Assembly (NCBI GenBank): GCA_946529215.1
Contig: CAMMZC010000002.1
Span: 1-64,000 of the forward strand
Length of the DNA: 64,000 nucleotides
Origin: an uncultured Clostridia bacterium
GTDB lineage: Bacteria > Bacillota > Clostridia > TANB77 > CAG-508
Reading direction: 5' to 3'
A program made the translations under genes and the position numbers. A model generated the notes under the pieces. The model ran no database searches, had not been told where the DNA came from, and saw nothing but the letters and a program-made list of their open reading frames with translations. Shown piece by piece: positions 26,017 to 35,784 of this stretch. Each line of letters begins with the position of its first letter. The first letter of the stretch is position 1.

Positions 26017-27027
26017 TTGGAAAATAAAATATTAACAATATCTGTAGCAGCATACAATGTTCAAGATTATATTGAAAATACATTAAAATCATTATTAGTA
26101 AAAAATATAAATGATTTAGAAATATTAGTAGAAGATGATGGAGGAACAGACAATACTGCTAATATTGTGAAAGAATATGAAAAAAAATATCCTGGAATTG
26201 TTAAGCTAATTCATAAAGAGAATGGTGGATATGGGTCAACTATAAATAAAAGCATAGAATTAGCTAAAGGAAAATATTTTAAACAACTAGATGGAGATGA
26301 TTGGTATGATTCTGAAAATTTTGAAAAATTATTGGAAATATTAAGAAATACAGATACAGATTGTGTCTATACCCCATATAGAGAATATATAGAAAAAACT
26401 AAAACTTATAATATTAAAGACTTCTTTGATGAAACAATAAATGGAAAATTTGAAATAGAAGAAATTATTTCAAAAGCCAATCATTATTTAAGTATGTATA
26501 CAGTTTGCTATAAAACTGAGTTATTGAGAAAGTTAAATGTTAAATTACTACATAAGTGTTTTTATACAGATACACAATATGCGTTATATCCAATGGCAGG
26601 TGTTAAAGATATATACATATGTCATAACAATTTATACATATATAGAATCGGAAGAAAAGACCAAAGCATAAGTATGGAAAGTAGGCTAAAGCACTATAAA
26701 GATAGTGTAAAGGTTTCATATGAATTAAATAATTTTTATAACAGTATTTGCAATAGTGTTTCAGAAAATGTGAAATCATATATTTTAAATTATGTAGCTC
26801 TTTTAACTCAAGCAACAATAATGGATTTTATGATGCTATTCCCAATAAAAAAAGATAATAAAAATATGATTATACAATTTGAAAACAGAATAATGGAAAT
26901 AAATAAAGCAGTATATGATGAAATGGCAAGAAAAAGAAAACTAATAAGATATTTAAGAAAATCAAAATATATGTTATATATACCAATTTCTATATTTCAA
27001 AAACATAGAGTTTGCAAAAAGAATTAA
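26017..27027 (+). CDS. GT2-family glycosyltransferase
   Basis: A GT-A fold transferase of 336 aa: ILTISVAAYNVQDYIENTL at the start, LVEDDGGTDNT (about 36-46) and KQLDGDDWYD (about 88-97). The best start is TTG 26017, just after the LicD stop, with GGTTGGTG upstream; in-frame GTG 26008 and TTG 26005 have no room for an SD. A Glu-Asp-Asp replaces the more usual Val-Asp-Asp in the first acidic motif. A basic tail (RKRKLIRYLRKSKYM) may bind the membrane. It is part of the LicD/cytidylyltransferase run. Confidence 0.85.
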   Translation: MENKILTISVAAYNVQDYIENTLKSLLVKNINDLEILVEDDGGTDNTANIVKEYEKKYPGIVKLIHKENGGYGSTINKSIELAKGKYFKQLDGDDWYDSENFEKLLEILRNTDTDCVYTPYREYIEKTKTYNIKDFFDETINGKFEIEEIISKANHYLSMYTVCYKTELLRKLNVKLLHKCFYTDTQYALYPMAGVKDIYICHNNLYIYRIGRKDQSISMESRLKHYKDSVKVSYELNNFYNSICNSVSENVKSYILNYVALLTQATIMDFMMLFPIKKDNKNMIIQFENRIMEINKAVYDEMARKRKLIRYLRKSKYMLYIPISIFQKHRVCKKN

Positions 27028-27040
27028 AAGGAGAATGTGA

Positions 27041-27817
27041 ATGAATATAGCTATAATTTTCGCTAGTGGCAAAGGAACTAGATTTGGTGCAGAAATTCCA
27101 AAGCAATTCTTAAAAATAAACGGAAAGCCAATTTTAATACATACATTAGAATTATTTCAATATCATAATAATATAGATAAAATATATATTGCTACATTAA
27201 ATGAATATATAGATTATGTAGAAAAATTATGCAAATATTACGGGATATCAAAACTTGCAGCAATTGTTGAAGGTGGAGAGACAGCTCAAGATTCTATATA
27301 TAATGCACTAAAATGTGCTCAAAGTCAAAATTCTGAGGACTCAATTGTTTTAATTCATGATGGTGTAAGACCTTTTGTATCTTCAGATGTTATTACTAAA
27401 AATATTGAAGGAGTTAGAAAAAACGGAAATGCTATAACATGTGTCCCAGCTTATGAAACAATTTTGATTAGTAATAATGGAGAAAAAATAGATGATGTAA
27501 CAAGAAGAAAAGAGACATTTGTTGGACAAGCACCACAAAGTTTTTATTTAAAAGATATTGTAGAAGCTCATGAAAAGATACAACAAAGACCACAGAGATA
27601 TCAAGATATGGTAGATGCTTGTACAATTTTTAGAACTCTTGGCAAAGATGTTTATTTGGTAGAAGGTAATAGAGGAAATATAAAAGTTACAACACCAGAA
27701 GATGTATATGTATTTAAAGCATTTTTACAATATAGTGAGAATGAGCAAACATTTGGATTAGGAAAAACTAATAATATTGGTATACCATATAGTGGAGTTG
27801 AAGATGGAGGAATATAA
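27041..27817 (+). CDS. IspD/TarI-family cytidylyltransferase
   Basis: A 258-aa CTP-dependent enzyme. It is either a ribitol/polyol-phosphate cytidylyltransferase (TarI type), making a CDP-activated donor, or MEP cytidylyltransferase (IspD). The nucleotide-binding loop FASGKGTRFG has Ser-Gly-Lys where most family members have AxGxGxR. Also seen: IPKQFLKINGKPILIHT, HDGVRPFV and the C-terminal KVTTPEDVY. Position favours the TarI role: it is flanked by LicD, GT2 and an NAD-dependent epimerase, not by MEP-pathway genes. It begins 14 bases after the previous stop, and the epimerase follows directly. Confidence 0.8.
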   Translation: MNIAIIFASGKGTRFGAEIPKQFLKINGKPILIHTLELFQYHNNIDKIYIATLNEYIDYVEKLCKYYGISKLAAIVEGGETAQDSIYNALKCAQSQNSEDSIVLIHDGVRPFVSSDVITKNIEGVRKNGNAITCVPAYETILISNNGEKIDDVTRRKETFVGQAPQSFYLKDIVEAHEKIQQRPQRYQDMVDACTIFRTLGKDVYLVEGNRGNIKVTTPEDVYVFKAFLQYSENEQTFGLGKTNNIGIPYSGVEDGGI

Positions 27818-28888
27818 ATGCTAGAGTCACAAAATGACATAGTTTTACAAAGAGATATTGAAGAAATAGCTAATAATATGTCTTATCAATTTGAAAAGCT
27901 TGATAATAAAACAATTTTTATTACAGGAGCTTCAGGATTAATAGGTTCTCAGATTGTTAAATCATTAGCTTGTATAAATAGGATTAGGCATTTAAGTATA
28001 AAAATAGTAGCATTTGTAAGAAATATAGAAAATGCAAGAAATATATTTGAAAACATTTTAGATAAAGATTTTTTTGAAATAGTTTCTGGAGATATTAATA
28101 ATAATATCTCATATAATGGAAAGATAGATTATATAATTCATACAGCTAGTGCAACTGATTCTAAATATTTTGTGAGTAATCCAGTCGAAACTATAGATAC
28201 AGCTATTTTAGGAACAAGAAATGTATTAAAATTAGCCAAAGATAATAAAATAAAAAGTATGGTATATTTATCTTCTTTGGAAGTATATGGAAAAAATGAA
28301 AATAAAGAATTGATTTGTGAAGAGGATTATGGATTTATCGATTTTTTAAATGTAAGAAGTAGTTATTCTGAAAGTAAAAGAATGGTAGAATGTATGTGTA
28401 AATCATATTTTGAAGAATATGGAGTTAACGTAAAAATAGCAAGACTTTCTCAAACTTTTGGACCAGGGGTCAAGTATAATGATAATAGAGTATTTGCAGA
28501 ATTTTGCAGGTCTGTAATAGAAAAGAAAGATATTGCTTTGCATACAGAAGGAAGAACTATAAGAACATATTGTTACACTAAAGATGCAGTTTATGCAATT
28601 TTTAGAATTATGTTAGATGGAATTTCTGGAGAAGCCTATAATGTATCAAATATTGATACTGCTATTTCTATTAAAGATATGGCACAACTTGTTTGTGATA
28701 CTTTCCCAATGTCTAATATAAAAGTTAAAATTGAAGTTACAGAAGATATAAAAAAATTTGGTTACAATCCAGAAATGATTATTAAATTAGAGACTAAAAA
28801 AATAGAAAAGTTGGGATGGAAACCAACTACAAATTTGAAAGAAATGTTTATAAATACAATAAAGAGTTTAGAGGAAAGAAATATATAA
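27818..28888 (+). CDS. NAD-dependent epimerase/dehydratase (extended SDR)
   Basis: A 356-aa extended short-chain dehydrogenase. The Rossmann motif TGASGLIGSQI (about 36-46) binds NAD, the SSLEVYG motif supplies the catalytic Ser, and YSESKRMVE contains the YxxxK pair (about 186-190). The C-terminal region (KDAVYAIFRIMLDGISGEAYNVSN) is typical of nucleotide-sugar epimerases. It starts immediately after the cytidylyltransferase. The pairing suggests that it reduces or epimerises a CDP-linked sugar or polyol in the same pathway. The exact substrate is not readable. Confidence 0.85.
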   Translation: MLESQNDIVLQRDIEEIANNMSYQFEKLDNKTIFITGASGLIGSQIVKSLACINRIRHLSIKIVAFVRNIENARNIFENILDKDFFEIVSGDINNNISYNGKIDYIIHTASATDSKYFVSNPVETIDTAILGTRNVLKLAKDNKIKSMVYLSSLEVYGKNENKELICEEDYGFIDFLNVRSSYSESKRMVECMCKSYFEEYGVNVKIARLSQTFGPGVKYNDNRVFAEFCRSVIEKKDIALHTEGRTIRTYCYTKDAVYAIFRIMLDGISGEAYNVSNIDTAISIKDMAQLVCDTFPMSNIKVKIEVTEDIKKFGYNPEMIIKLETKKIEKLGWKPTTNLKEMFINTIKSLEERNI

Positions 28889-28899
28889 GGGAATATAAA

Positions 28900-30348
28900 A
28901 TGAAAAAAAGTGTTACAAAAAATTATATATATAATTTAGCTTATCAAATATTAATAATAATTTTACCAGTAATAACAACACCATATATTTCAAGAGTATT
29001 AGGTGTTGAAAATATTGGTATATATAGCTATACTTTATCAATATCAGCTTTTTTTATATTGTTTGGATCTTTGGGTATAGCTTTATATGGTAAACGAGAA
29101 ATTGCTTATTTACAAAAGGACAAAAAGAAATATACAATGGCCTTTTGGGAAATATTTATTTTGCGTGTTATAACTATGGCAATTTCATTAATAATTTTTT
29201 TTCTTACTTTTGTTAGAAATGGTGATTATCAAAATTATTTTAAAATTTTGATATTAGAAATTATTGCCAATTGTGTAGATATAAGCTGGTTTTTTCAAGG
29301 ACTAGAAGAATTTAAAAAAACAGTTATAAGAAATATGGTAGTTAAATTAATAAGTGTAGTATGTATATTTACATTTGTAAAAACTAGACAAGATTTAACT
29401 AAATATTTTATGATATATGTATTATCAATGCTAATAGGAAATGGTTCACTATGGTTATATTTACCTAAATTTTTAGTGAAAGTTAAATTTAACGAATTAA
29501 ATGTAAAAAAACATATAAAACCGACAATTACTTTATTTATACCACAAATAGCAGTTGAGGTTTATACAATACTTGATAGGACAATGATTGGAACAATAAT
29601 TAATGATAAATCAGAAGTTGGATTTTATGATCAAAGTCAAAAAATAATAAAAATGCTATTAACTGTAATTACTTCGTTAGGTACAGTTATGCTTCCAAGA
29701 ATAGCAAATAATTTTGCAAATGGGAAAAAGAAAAAGATAAATAAATATATGAAAAAATCATTTAGTATGGTATTTTGTTTGGCTTTTCCTATGATATTTG
29801 GAATAATTTCAGTATCTGATATATTTGTACCAAAGTTTTTTGGTGAAGGATATGAAAAAGTTGCAATATTAATGAATGTAATAAGCCCAATAATACTATT
29901 AATAGGTCTTAGCAATGTAATAGGAACTCAATATTTACTACCTACAAAGAGACAAAAGGAATTTACAAAATCAGTTGTATGTGGTGCTATTATTAATTTT
30001 ATAATAAATATGAGCTTAATATGGAAGTTTGGTGCTATAGGTGCATCAATTGGTACAGTAATTGCAGAATTTACCGTAACAGTAGTTCAAATGTATTTTG
30101 TTAGAAACGACTTTAATGTTTGGAAAATACTAAAATCTAGTAGAAATTATTTGTTTTCAAGTTTAATAATGTTTGTTGTATGCTTAGTAATAAAAAGCAT
30201 AGTTAGAAAGCCATATTTTTGTATGGCTCTACAAGTTGCACTAGGTGGAATTGTATATTTAACTATTTTGATAATACTTGAAGATAAATTTATGTTTGAT
30301 ATAATAGACAGAATAAGGAAAAAAGTTAAAATTAAAGGGAGTACATAA
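28900..30348 (+). CDS. Wzx-like polysaccharide flippase (copy 2)
   Basis: A membrane flippase of 482 aa, starting MKKSVTKNYIYNLAYQILI. ATG 28900 is supported by comparison with copy 1 at 11907, which aligns from its third residue; an upstream ATG at 28816 would extend into the previous gene. About 12-14 helices. Long blocks are shared with copy 1, for example GSLGIALYGKREIAY and WFFQGLEEFKKTVIRN. It probably flips the lipid-linked unit built by the surrounding transferases. Its TAA overlaps the next ATG (TAATG), which indicates translational coupling to the polymerase-like gene. Confidence 0.87.
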   Translation: MKKSVTKNYIYNLAYQILIIILPVITTPYISRVLGVENIGIYSYTLSISAFFILFGSLGIALYGKREIAYLQKDKKKYTMAFWEIFILRVITMAISLIIFFLTFVRNGDYQNYFKILILEIIANCVDISWFFQGLEEFKKTVIRNMVVKLISVVCIFTFVKTRQDLTKYFMIYVLSMLIGNGSLWLYLPKFLVKVKFNELNVKKHIKPTITLFIPQIAVEVYTILDRTMIGTIINDKSEVGFYDQSQKIIKMLLTVITSLGTVMLPRIANNFANGKKKKINKYMKKSFSMVFCLAFPMIFGIISVSDIFVPKFFGEGYEKVAILMNVISPIILLIGLSNVIGTQYLLPTKRQKEFTKSVVCGAIINFIINMSLIWKFGAIGASIGTVIAEFTVTVVQMYFVRNDFNVWKILKSSRNYLFSSLIMFVVCLVIKSIVRKPYFCMALQVALGGIVYLTILIILEDKFMFDIIDRIRKKVKIKGST

Positions 30349-31571
30349 TGAAATTATATTTTGACAAATTAAAGAAATTAAAAAATGAAGAAATAACATA
30401 TTTTTTTTGGGGAATATATGTTTTAATAAGTTTTTTAAATTTGGTTGGAATCTTTTATGCAAGTAATGAATGTCAATTAGTTTTCAAACTAATTAGATAT
30501 GTTTGTTATGTTGTATTCTTAACAAAGATATTTATAGATTGGAAAAATGGTGCTAAGATTACGTTTTCTATGATAGTTATATTTTTGCTGTCTTTAGCTA
30601 TAGCAATATTTGCAAAAAATAGAAGTATATTATTTATTGCAATTATATTATTTGCTTTAAGAAAAATGAAATTTGATAAATTAATAGAAATTGCGTTAAA
30701 AATATATATGATAGGATTTTTGATTGTTGTTTGTTTAGCACTGTTAAACATAATTCCTAATTGGGAATTTAGTAGAGGAAATATGCCTAGATATGCGTTA
30801 GGATTTATATATGCTACAGATGCAATAGGTATATATTTAGCTATTATACTAATGTTTTTATATATAAAGAAAGATAAAGCTACTTACATAGAATTGTTGA
30901 TTTTGGAGTTAATTAATGTTTTTATGTATAGTTATACAAATGGAAGATTGAGTTTCATTCTAGTTTCTACAATGTTAATTTTGCAATTTGTAAGTAAATT
31001 TCAAATTGTAAAAAATATTTTTTATAGTAGTTTTATACAAAAGTGTTTAAAAACAGTTTGTTATACTCTTCCTATAGTACTATTTTTAGGATTACACATA
31101 TTAGTTATAATGTATGCTAATAATAATTTTTTAGCAAATAAAGTAAACAAAATTATAAGTGATAGAATAAAGCTTACATATCAAGCCTATAGAAATAATA
31201 ATGTGAATTTATTTGGGACAAATATAAAATGGCAAGGATGGGGAGCATATGGGTATAAGGAATTAGAAGAAGGCGAAGAATTTGTATATAACTACGTTGA
31301 TAGTTCTTATGCAAGACTGATATTAGACTATGGAATAATATTTTCTTGTATAGTTATTTATGCTTATAGAGAAACTTTAATGAAAAGTTATGAAGAAAAA
31401 AATTATTGGCTTATTTTTGCAATACTATTTATTTTGGTATGGTCATTTATAGAGCAATATCTTATAAATATTAATAAGAATTTATTTATTCTTTCTTTTA
31501 TTCCTTTATTGGAAATGGGGAAAATAGAGCAATTAAATTATTCAAATATAAGTAAAATGATAAAGAAATAA
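30348..31571 (+). CDS. Wzy/O-antigen-ligase-like polymerase
   Basis: A 407-aa polytopic membrane protein with about 10-11 helices and a long extracytoplasmic loop at about 255-320 containing GTNIKWQGWGAYGYKELE. Low sequence conservation is usual for polymerases. Topology, the large late loop, and the position directly coupled to the flippase (one-base overlap) support a Wzy-type polymerase of the flipped repeat unit. I recognise no strict motif, so the call rests on topology and context. Confidence 0.65.
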   Translation: MKLYFDKLKKLKNEEITYFFWGIYVLISFLNLVGIFYASNECQLVFKLIRYVCYVVFLTKIFIDWKNGAKITFSMIVIFLLSLAIAIFAKNRSILFIAIILFALRKMKFDKLIEIALKIYMIGFLIVVCLALLNIIPNWEFSRGNMPRYALGFIYATDAIGIYLAIILMFLYIKKDKATYIELLILELINVFMYSYTNGRLSFILVSTMLILQFVSKFQIVKNIFYSSFIQKCLKTVCYTLPIVLFLGLHILVIMYANNNFLANKVNKIISDRIKLTYQAYRNNNVNLFGTNIKWQGWGAYGYKELEEGEEFVYNYVDSSYARLILDYGIIFSCIVIYAYRETLMKSYEEKNYWLIFAILFILVWSFIEQYLININKNLFILSFIPLLEMGKIEQLNYSNISKMIKK

Positions 31572-31593
31572 GATTTTAAAAAGGAATAACAAT

Positions 31594-32625
31594 ATGAAAA
31601 AAGAGATTAAGTTGAAAAAAAAAAGAATAGATTATTTTGACATAGCAAAAGGTATAGGAATTATACTTATGATTTTAGGACATATGTCATTGCAAAATCG
31701 ATATTTGAAGAATTTCATATACTCTTTTCATATGCCTTTGTTCTTTATAATTAGTGGGTATTTTTTTAAAGAAAGAGATAATAAGCAATGCTTAAAAACT
31801 ATTTTTAAAAAGTTAATTATACCATATATATTAACATGCTTATGCATAATATTTTACAAAGTTTTTAGGTTAGTGTTAGATGGTAATTTTTCTGAAATAA
31901 CAAACACAATAAAAGTATGGGGATTAGCTTCTTTGTATGGAAGTGGTTCAAAAGAAGAATTTGGAATTAGATTTATTGGGGCTATATGGTTTTTGTTAGC
32001 CTTAGGAACTGCTACATATATAATGAATTTGATTTATAATCAAAAATATAGATATTTATGGGTATTTTTAATTGCTTATGTAGGTTATAAAACTTCTAGC
32101 TATATATGGCTTCCATTTAGCATTCAGGCAGGTATGGTTGCATTGTTGTTTTTATATTTAGGAATACTATCTAAAGAATATAATTTTTTCAATATAAAAG
32201 TACCTTTTGTATTATATATTTTTCTCGTATGCATAATGATATTTTGTACTATTTATTGTGGAGAACTGTATATGGTATGCAACTATTATAAAAATGGCAT
32301 AATGGATGTAATAGGTGGAGTGAGTGGAACTTTTTTATGCATAAAGCTTTCTATGTTTATAGAAAAATACCTAAGAGTGATTAAAAAGTTGTTAATTTTT
32401 GTTGGAAGAAATAGCTTGTTGTGTATGTGTATACATTTATTTAGTTTGGATTGCTTAAATTGGGTAACAATACACAATATATTACAAAAAATAGGAATAC
32501 AAAGGTTAGATATTAGAAAAACAATTATAAACATTACATTTGTTTTTGTAATGTTAGTTTTAATTAAAATTATGCAGAAGGTAGTCACAAAAATTAAGGA
32601 AAGTAAATATATTTTGCATAATTAA
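31594..32625 (+). CDS. Acyltransferase-3 family membrane protein (1)
   Basis: A 343-aa integral membrane O-acyltransferase (PF01757 type). The N-terminal RIDYFDIAKGIGIILMILGHM contains the family Arg-x-x-x-x-Asp and the catalytic-type His in GHM; FHMPLFFIISGYFF follows. About ten helices. It would transfer an acetyl or similar group from the cytoplasm to exported glycans. It is the first of three such genes in this cluster (others at 35785 and 37980). Confidence 0.85.
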   Translation: MKKEIKLKKKRIDYFDIAKGIGIILMILGHMSLQNRYLKNFIYSFHMPLFFIISGYFFKERDNKQCLKTIFKKLIIPYILTCLCIIFYKVFRLVLDGNFSEITNTIKVWGLASLYGSGSKEEFGIRFIGAIWFLLALGTATYIMNLIYNQKYRYLWVFLIAYVGYKTSSYIWLPFSIQAGMVALLFLYLGILSKEYNFFNIKVPFVLYIFLVCIMIFCTIYCGELYMVCNYYKNGIMDVIGGVSGTFLCIKLSMFIEKYLRVIKKLLIFVGRNSLLCMCIHLFSLDCLNWVTIHNILQKIGIQRLDIRKTIINITFVFVMLVLIKIMQKVVTKIKESKYILHN

Positions 32626-32693
32626 AATACTTTGTATGGAATAAAAAAAATTCATACTTGTTTTTTAAAACTAAGTAAGAAAGGATTTTTTAA

Positions 32694-34187
32694 ATGAAAA
32701 AAAATAAAATTTTCAATGCAATTAGTATAATAATTATGAGCTTATTAGTTATATTCGGAGCAATTGGAACTTCAATATATTCAAAAAGAAACACACCATC
32801 GGAAAAATCAAAATTTAATTTTTATTTTGATATGAGTAAATGGAATTATGACGAAAAAAATAATGTATATTATCAGCTAAATATAGATTATTGTGAAAAA
32901 TCAAAGCTTAATGAAAACGAAAAATTCGACATATATGTTCCAGGGGAATATCTTATAGGCAAAAAAAATAATGATGGAATGTATAAGTGTGAAATAAACA
33001 CCAAAGGACAAAAGGCAGGATATAATGTAGAATCAGCTCCAATGATAATTTCAATTGAAGCAGAAGAGAGCATAGAACAAAGAACACATAAAAAATATAA
33101 TTATGAAGAGATTTCAGATTATATAAATGAAGGATATATTTATATTTGGCCTGGAATGAGAGGTTTAAAAGAAAATCAAAAAGCAGAGTCTGATGAAGAA
33201 TATAGTAATTCGATTATTGATGGAGTTACCGATTTAAAAGCATTAGTAAGGTTTTGTAGATTTAATCAAGATATTATGCCAGGTAATATTGAAAAAATAA
33301 TTGCTTATGGAGTAAATGGTGGTGGCACTAAAAGTGCAATTCTTGGTGCTGCAGGAGATTGTGATTTATATTCATCAAAATTATTGGCTATTGGAGCAAT
33401 AATGACAAATGATGAGGGTAAAAGAATATCTGATTCTGTTAATGGAACAATGTGTTGTTCTCCTATAAATAATATTGAAATTGGTAAAATAGCCGATGCA
33501 TGGAGTATACAACAGTATTTAGATAGTAGAGATATAGAAAATAACGAAGAAAAAACAGAGTTAGCATTACAATATGCAAACTTTGTAAATAAAATGAAAT
33601 TTAAAAGTGAAGATGGGACTTTACTTTATTTAGATGAAACAAAACAAGGAGTATATACAAGTGGAACATATGCTAATTATATGCTAACAGAAATAGAAAA
33701 ATCTATAAATATGTTTTTACGAAATACTACATTTCCTTATATTAATTCAGAAAAAAATATAACATATAATACTGCTAAAGAATATGTAGATACTCTGAAT
33801 TCAGATAAAAAATGGATTATGTATGATGAACATACAAATTCAGTAAAGATAAACAGCTTTAGAGATCTAGCTAATTTTTATAAGAATAACAAAAAAACAA
33901 TAGAAAATAGATTAAATGCAAGTGAATATAATCCATATTATTATTTATCTGATAAATACAATGGAAAAGATTCTTCATTTATATCCAGATATTGGAATAT
34001 TTGTACGATGATAAATGAAAAATATAGCAATTTTTTACCAGAAGAAAATTTAAAATTAATTTTGCAAAAAAGTGAAGATGTAAGAAAAGTAAACTATTCT
34101 TGTATTTGGACAAAGGATTATTCAAATAATGAAAAAAATCAAATTGTTTTTGACAATTTGAAATTTTGGGTAAAAAGCTGTTATTAA
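32694..34187 (+). CDS. Esterase/tannase-B-like alpha/beta-hydrolase fold protein with Asn at nucleophile position
   Basis: A 497-aa protein with an N-terminal membrane anchor or signal (about 7-29), facing outside. The region YYQLNIDYCEK...FDIYVPGEY and the block IIAYGVNGGGTKSAILGAAG followed by SVNGTMCCSPINN resemble the tannase-B-type serine esterase family. In that family the block reads GxSxGGAxSAxxGxxG and contains the nucleophile Ser. Here the Ser position is Asn208 (G-V-N-G-G-G), so hydrolase activity may be lost or altered. Between an acyltransferase and a GtrII-type protein, it may recognise or edit ester substituents. The family call is from memory of motifs. Confidence 0.55.
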   Translation: MKKNKIFNAISIIIMSLLVIFGAIGTSIYSKRNTPSEKSKFNFYFDMSKWNYDEKNNVYYQLNIDYCEKSKLNENEKFDIYVPGEYLIGKKNNDGMYKCEINTKGQKAGYNVESAPMIISIEAEESIEQRTHKKYNYEEISDYINEGYIYIWPGMRGLKENQKAESDEEYSNSIIDGVTDLKALVRFCRFNQDIMPGNIEKIIAYGVNGGGTKSAILGAAGDCDLYSSKLLAIGAIMTNDEGKRISDSVNGTMCCSPINNIEIGKIADAWSIQQYLDSRDIENNEEKTELALQYANFVNKMKFKSEDGTLLYLDETKQGVYTSGTYANYMLTEIEKSINMFLRNTTFPYINSEKNITYNTAKEYVDTLNSDKKWIMYDEHTNSVKINSFRDLANFYKNNKKTIENRLNASEYNPYYYLSDKYNGKDSSFISRYWNICTMINEKYSNFLPEENLKLILQKSEDVRKVNYSCIWTKDYSNNEKNQIVFDNLKFWVKSCY

Positions 34188-34206
34188 AAGATTAGGAGTT
34201 TAAGAG

Positions 34207-35766
34207 ATGAATGAACAGATAAAGAAAGATTTAAAAATGCCTGTATTAATAACGTTTATAGTAGGAATTATAACACATTTTGTAATATTTTTAACAGAAT
34301 CAATGGCTCCAGATGCATTAAGTGCAGGCACTTTAAGAATTGCTGGAAATTGGGAAGCATCATTAGGAAGATGGGGAATTGCCTTTTTGGATGCAATTAG
34401 AGGAGGAATTGTTAATAAATTTCTAATTATTATTTTATCATTGTTTTTTTTAGGAATTGCCTCATCAGTAATATGTAAAATTCTTAATATTAAAAGTAAT
34501 AAGGGAATTATATTGATTTCTATAATACTTTCTACGATGCCACAAGTTTCTGAAGCATTTATGTTTATATATTGTGCTGATTCATATTGCCTTGCATTTC
34601 TTATAGCTACATTATCTGCGTATTATATAATAAAAAGTTTTGATAATAAAAAATATAATATTATTATAGCAATACTATCTGGTATAATATGTTTGTCTAT
34701 TTACCAAGCTTATATATCGGTGACGATTGTACTTATGATATTATATTTTATAAGGAAAATTATTGATGATGATATTGAAAATAAAGAGATTTTTTTACGT
34801 TTTATAAAAAGTATGTTTTATGTCTTTTTATCTATGATAGGCTATTTTATAATAACTAAGTTAGTTTTAAGATGTATGGGAATAGAATTTGCTTCATATA
34901 AAGGTGCAAATTCTCTTAGCTTGATAAGTATAATAAAAAGCTTACCTATTACTTTTATAGATAGTTATCGTTCAGTATATCATTTTTTATTTAAAGATAA
35001 TATATTAAGAAATAATTTTTGGCATAGAAATATATATAATGCTTTATTATGCATAGTAAATATGGCACTAATTCTATATATGACAATTAAAACAAAATTA
35101 TATAAAAACAAAATAAAGATAGTATTTTTATTTTTTCTATTTTTTGTTATTCCGTTAGGAATAAATGTTATCAATATAATAATGCCATGGAATAAAATTA
35201 ACATAGTAACTGGTCCAAGTTTGTTTTGTATAATGTTTTTATTTGTTATGATGATTGAAAATTTAAATAATGATAATAATGTATACACTTTCATAAAAAG
35301 TGCTAATATAATAGTTATTTCTATACTAGTATTTACATATATAATGTCTGATAATGCAACATATATGGCTAGACATGAAGTTTTTACAAATTATTATTCT
35401 ATATCTAGCAATATATTACAGAATGTTCATAATTTAGAAGACTATAGTAAAGAAAAGAAATGGATCTTTACAGACAATATAAGATATAAATCAAAATTTT
35501 CTAAAATGGCAAATGGGTTTATATCAAATGATTATGAAACATGGAATGGTATAGATGGAATTTGGTTGAATTATCAATTTTATGATAGATATCTTGGCGA
35601 AAAAATCAAAATGGCGTCAAAAGATGAGTATTATCGAGTAGTAGAAACAGAAGAAGTGAAGAAAATGGAAGCATATCCTTCGAAAAATAGTGTTAAAATT
35701 ATAGGAGATTATATAGTAGTTAAAATAGGAAATGAAAATTATGCACAACGTAATAAAAATAATTAG
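34207..35766 (+). CDS. GtrII-type membrane glycosyltransferase
   Basis: A 519-aa membrane protein resembling the glucosyl transferase GtrII family (PF14264 type). The N-terminal segment has a helix, then GNWEASLGRWGIAFLDAIRGG; SIYQAYISVTIVLM follows at about 170. About 10-12 helices, then a soluble C-terminal domain of about 100 residues. Such proteins use polyprenyl-phosphate sugars to decorate glycans outside the membrane. The GT2 enzyme with C-terminal helices at 40951 could supply the lipid-linked sugar. The sugar is not predictable. Confidence 0.75.
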   Translation: MNEQIKKDLKMPVLITFIVGIITHFVIFLTESMAPDALSAGTLRIAGNWEASLGRWGIAFLDAIRGGIVNKFLIIILSLFFLGIASSVICKILNIKSNKGIILISIILSTMPQVSEAFMFIYCADSYCLAFLIATLSAYYIIKSFDNKKYNIIIAILSGIICLSIYQAYISVTIVLMILYFIRKIIDDDIENKEIFLRFIKSMFYVFLSMIGYFIITKLVLRCMGIEFASYKGANSLSLISIIKSLPITFIDSYRSVYHFLFKDNILRNNFWHRNIYNALLCIVNMALILYMTIKTKLYKNKIKIVFLFFLFFVIPLGINVINIIMPWNKINIVTGPSLFCIMFLFVMMIENLNNDNNVYTFIKSANIIVISILVFTYIMSDNATYMARHEVFTNYYSISSNILQNVHNLEDYSKEKKWIFTDNIRYKSKFSKMANGFISNDYETWNGIDGIWLNYQFYDRYLGEKIKMASKDEYYRVVETEEVKKMEAYPSKNSVKIIGDYIVVKIGNENYAQRNKNN

Positions 35767-35784
35767 ATAAGATTAGGAGAAAAA

